Shown: positions 63,501 to 64,000 of the stretch, piece by piece
Numbering within the stretch: position 1 is the stretch's first letter
Layout: each line of letters starts with the position of its first letter
Assembly (NCBI GenBank): GCA_028829895.1
Contig: CM054177.1
Location: forward strand, 46,209,164 to 46,273,163
Length of the DNA stretch: 64,000 bases
Reading direction: 5' to 3'
DNA from: Sinotaia quadrata
Lineage: Eukaryota; Mollusca; Gastropoda; Architaenioglossa; Viviparidae
Translations under genes and position numbers: made by a program
Notes under the pieces: generated by a model
What the model was told of the DNA's origin: nothing
The model's database searches: none
What the model saw: the letters and a program-made list of their open reading frames with translations, nothing else

Positions 63501-63639
63501 GAGTATGGGCATATGTGCATGCTTACATGTGAGTGACCCAAAGAATGATCCAATATAAAGGATTTATGTCATTGAAAAACCCAGTTAATAGCCACAGTTA
63601 CTGAGAAACAAAAAGTGTCAAAATTTCAACTTTAATCCT

Positions 63640-63945
63640 GAGCATGTCTGGGTATATTTGAGATTTAGACATTCAAGTCAAGAGTTTGTTTTTTTTCTCA
63701 AAAGGGGCCTCATAATGATTATTTTTTTTAAAATGTAAATCATTCAAAATAAGAGTTAGTTTTTTCCTCAAAAGGGGCCTAACAATAGCTATATTTTAAA
63801 ATGTTAGTTATTCAAAAAAAAAGCTGGGTTTTTTTCCTCAAAAGGACCTCACAATGGTTATTTTTTAAAATGTAAGTCATTCAAAGTAAGAGATGGATTC
63901 TTCCTCAAAAGGGGCCTCACAATAGCTATTTTTAAAAAAATGGGT
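63640..63945. repeat. About 64-70-bp minisatellite, about 5 copies
   Basis: TTTTTTCCTCAAAAGGGGCC and CACAATGGTTATTTTTTAAA plus GTCATTCAAA recur with drift to the right end of the window. Confidence 0.88.
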
Positions 63946-64000
63946 AGGAAAATTCCAGTAGTGAGAGTCACAGCATGTAGTATATCAGTTAAACAGTCAA

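Noticed and set aside
63335..63558. Val/Cys-rich and Thr/His-rich ORFs
   Set aside because: Translation of a (TG)n microsatellite.

Overview
The window is AT-rich nuclear DNA from an animal. All coding sequence is split by GT-AG introns, tandem repeats are very abundant, and four conserved metazoan genes can be read by translating exons and matching splice phases. The dynein-arm assembly factor DNAAF4 implies an organism with motile cilia. The base composition, the long minisatellites and the mix of hAT and piggyBac relics would suit a mollusc or another lophotrochozoan, but no lineage-specific marker was found, so that placement is inference only.

Layout. (1) 181-7803, minus: the 5' seven exons of DNAAF4; the C-terminal TPR exons lie off the left edge. 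(2) 7804-8217: a 414-bp divergent promoter with an X-box-like site. (3) 8218-15679, plus: complete MED27 (Mediator subunit 27), 8 exons, 313 aa. (4) 15680-19019: MED27 3' UTR and an intergenic stretch with a 327-bp non-autonomous hAT element (17968-18294) and an unexplained 108-aa ORF. (5) 19020-24625, plus: complete MRPS30/mL65, a mitoribosomal protein, 4 exons, 477 aa, with a TISU/YY1-like start context. (6) 24626-26366: a tail-to-tail spacer. (7) 26367-63395, minus: a CCDC87-like gene with 21 well supported exons plus one weaker 5' exon. About 741 C-terminal residues are visible; the N-terminus lies off the right edge. The vertebrate protein comes, as I recall, from an intronless gene, so the 37-kb exon-rich structure stands out.

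The CCDC87-like introns are largely built of minisatellites with units of about 17-85 bp. They also carry a 160-bp hAT MITE with a perfect 8-bp target duplication (42471-42630), a decayed piggyBac transposase (27130-27660), three copies of an LTR-like dispersed repeat, and a duplicated or inverted repeat family.

The most unusual pattern is that several minisatellites begin exactly at exon edges and replicate the exon boundary itself: the stop codon (26091-26390), a 3' splice site (32797-33014), a 5' splice site (38845-39120) and exon-end sequence (48655-48900), with weaker cases at 54585-54880, 52436-52545, 38045-38103 and 2455-2640. No tRNA, rRNA, CRISPR or operon-like structure was seen. 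The four genes have no common pathway. DNAAF4 is ciliary, CCDC87 is linked to sperm in mammals, and MED27 and MRPS30 are housekeeping.
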